A stretch of DNA of 64,000 nt from Acidobacteria bacterium 13_1_20CM_3_53_8 (lineage in GTDB: Bacteria > Acidobacteriota > Blastocatellia > Pyrinomonadales > Pyrinomonadaceae): NCBI GenBank assembly GCA_001920415.1, contig MNJR01000126.1, forward strand, positions 1-64,000, read 5' to 3'. The position numbers and the translations under genes are program-made. The notes under the pieces were generated by a model that had not been told where the DNA came from, searched no databases, and was given only the letters and a program-made list of their open reading frames with translations. This document shows positions 63,896 through 64,000 of this stretch, in pieces. How positions within the stretch are numbered: position 1 is the stretch's first letter; each line of letters begins with the position of its first letter.

Positions 63896-64000
63896 CTACG
63901 CAGCACCCGCAGCCGCTGGCTCAGGTGCTGCCGCCGCGGCCTCCGGGTACACGCTTATAAACTTGCCCTGTCGCCCCTTGTCCTCAAACTTAACGACGCC
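63896..64000 (-). CDS. rpmA: 50S ribosomal protein bL27, C-terminal end (runs off window)
   Basis: The last 34 codons and stop (TAG at 63896-63898) are in the window. The sequence VVKFEDKGRQGKFISVYP is the conserved bL27 C-terminus, and rpmA-obgE is a standard gene order. After SVYP comes an unusual Ala/Pro-rich tail (EAAAAAPEPAAAGAA) of 15 residues. The N-terminal part, which reaches the peptidyl transferase centre in the ribosome, lies beyond the right edge. Confidence 0.87.
   Translation of the reverse strand, partial: GVVKFEDKGRQGKFISVYPEAAAAAPEPAAAGAA

Overview
The window reads as a chromosomal segment of a Gram-negative bacterium, most likely an acidobacterium of the Blastocatellia / Pyrinomonadales type. 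This is inferred from the mix of genes: a zinc-ribbon Ser/Thr kinase, secreted BNR-repeat/DUF4214 proteins with PSPSPS linkers, a TIGR03663 (Agl23-like) glycosyltransferase, a second EF-G, abundant TPR and STAND proteins, and an rpmA-obgE-nadD-rsfS-rlmH cluster. I saw no rRNA, tRNA, prophage or CRISPR array.

Layout. 1-5.6 kb (minus strand): 5' part of a Ser/Thr kinase, alpha-glucan phosphorylase, macro-domain protein, small unknown, VWA protein, DCC protein. 5.7-8.2 kb (plus): periplasmic redox/repair set (TlpA-like thioredoxin, MsrP, MsrQ). 8.4-12.2 kb: alpha/beta hydrolase and a broken DUF4062-NB-ARC-TPR STAND gene. 12.4-20.5 kb: secreted TPR protein, DUF3303 protein, EF-G paralogue, Uma2, orphan HicB, FMN reductase, a 266-bp palindromic element, CAP protein. 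20.5-30 kb: small secreted unknowns, RecQ overlapping a hemerythrin lipoprotein, YheT hydrolase, sigma/anti-sigma pair. 30-34 kb: SMC with a large acidic insert. 34.3-42.6 kb: two tandem giant secreted proteins, one frameshifted. 42.8-49.5 kb: two membrane glycosyltransferase-like proteins and TldE/TldD. 49.7-57.3 kb: ornithine cyclodeaminase family, YchF, RarA, methyltransferase, TatA, HNH. 57.4-64 kb (minus): prolyl aminopeptidase, ComF, DksA/TraR-like, broken RlmH, sigma-54 activator, RsfS, NadD, ObgE and the 3' end of rpmA.

The most striking feature is not a gene. About 30 hairpin-forming inverted repeats of roughly 70-180 bp occupy nearly every intergenic gap. They fall into about ten sequence families. 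In most, each arm is a run of imperfectly repeated 6-12 nt words, and several families also share loop sequence between distant copies. Many begin within 0-5 nt of a stop codon. Others contain the stop codon, so the last 5-25 residues of the protein are encoded by the element. One lies in frame inside a membrane protein gene, and two directly abut a start codon. They behave like a dispersed, probably mobile, 3'-end-associated repeat system.

Three genes (STAND NTPase, BNR protein, rlmH) are frameshifted, two of them with an apparent internal deletion. Whether these are real decay or assembly errors cannot be decided from the sequence alone.
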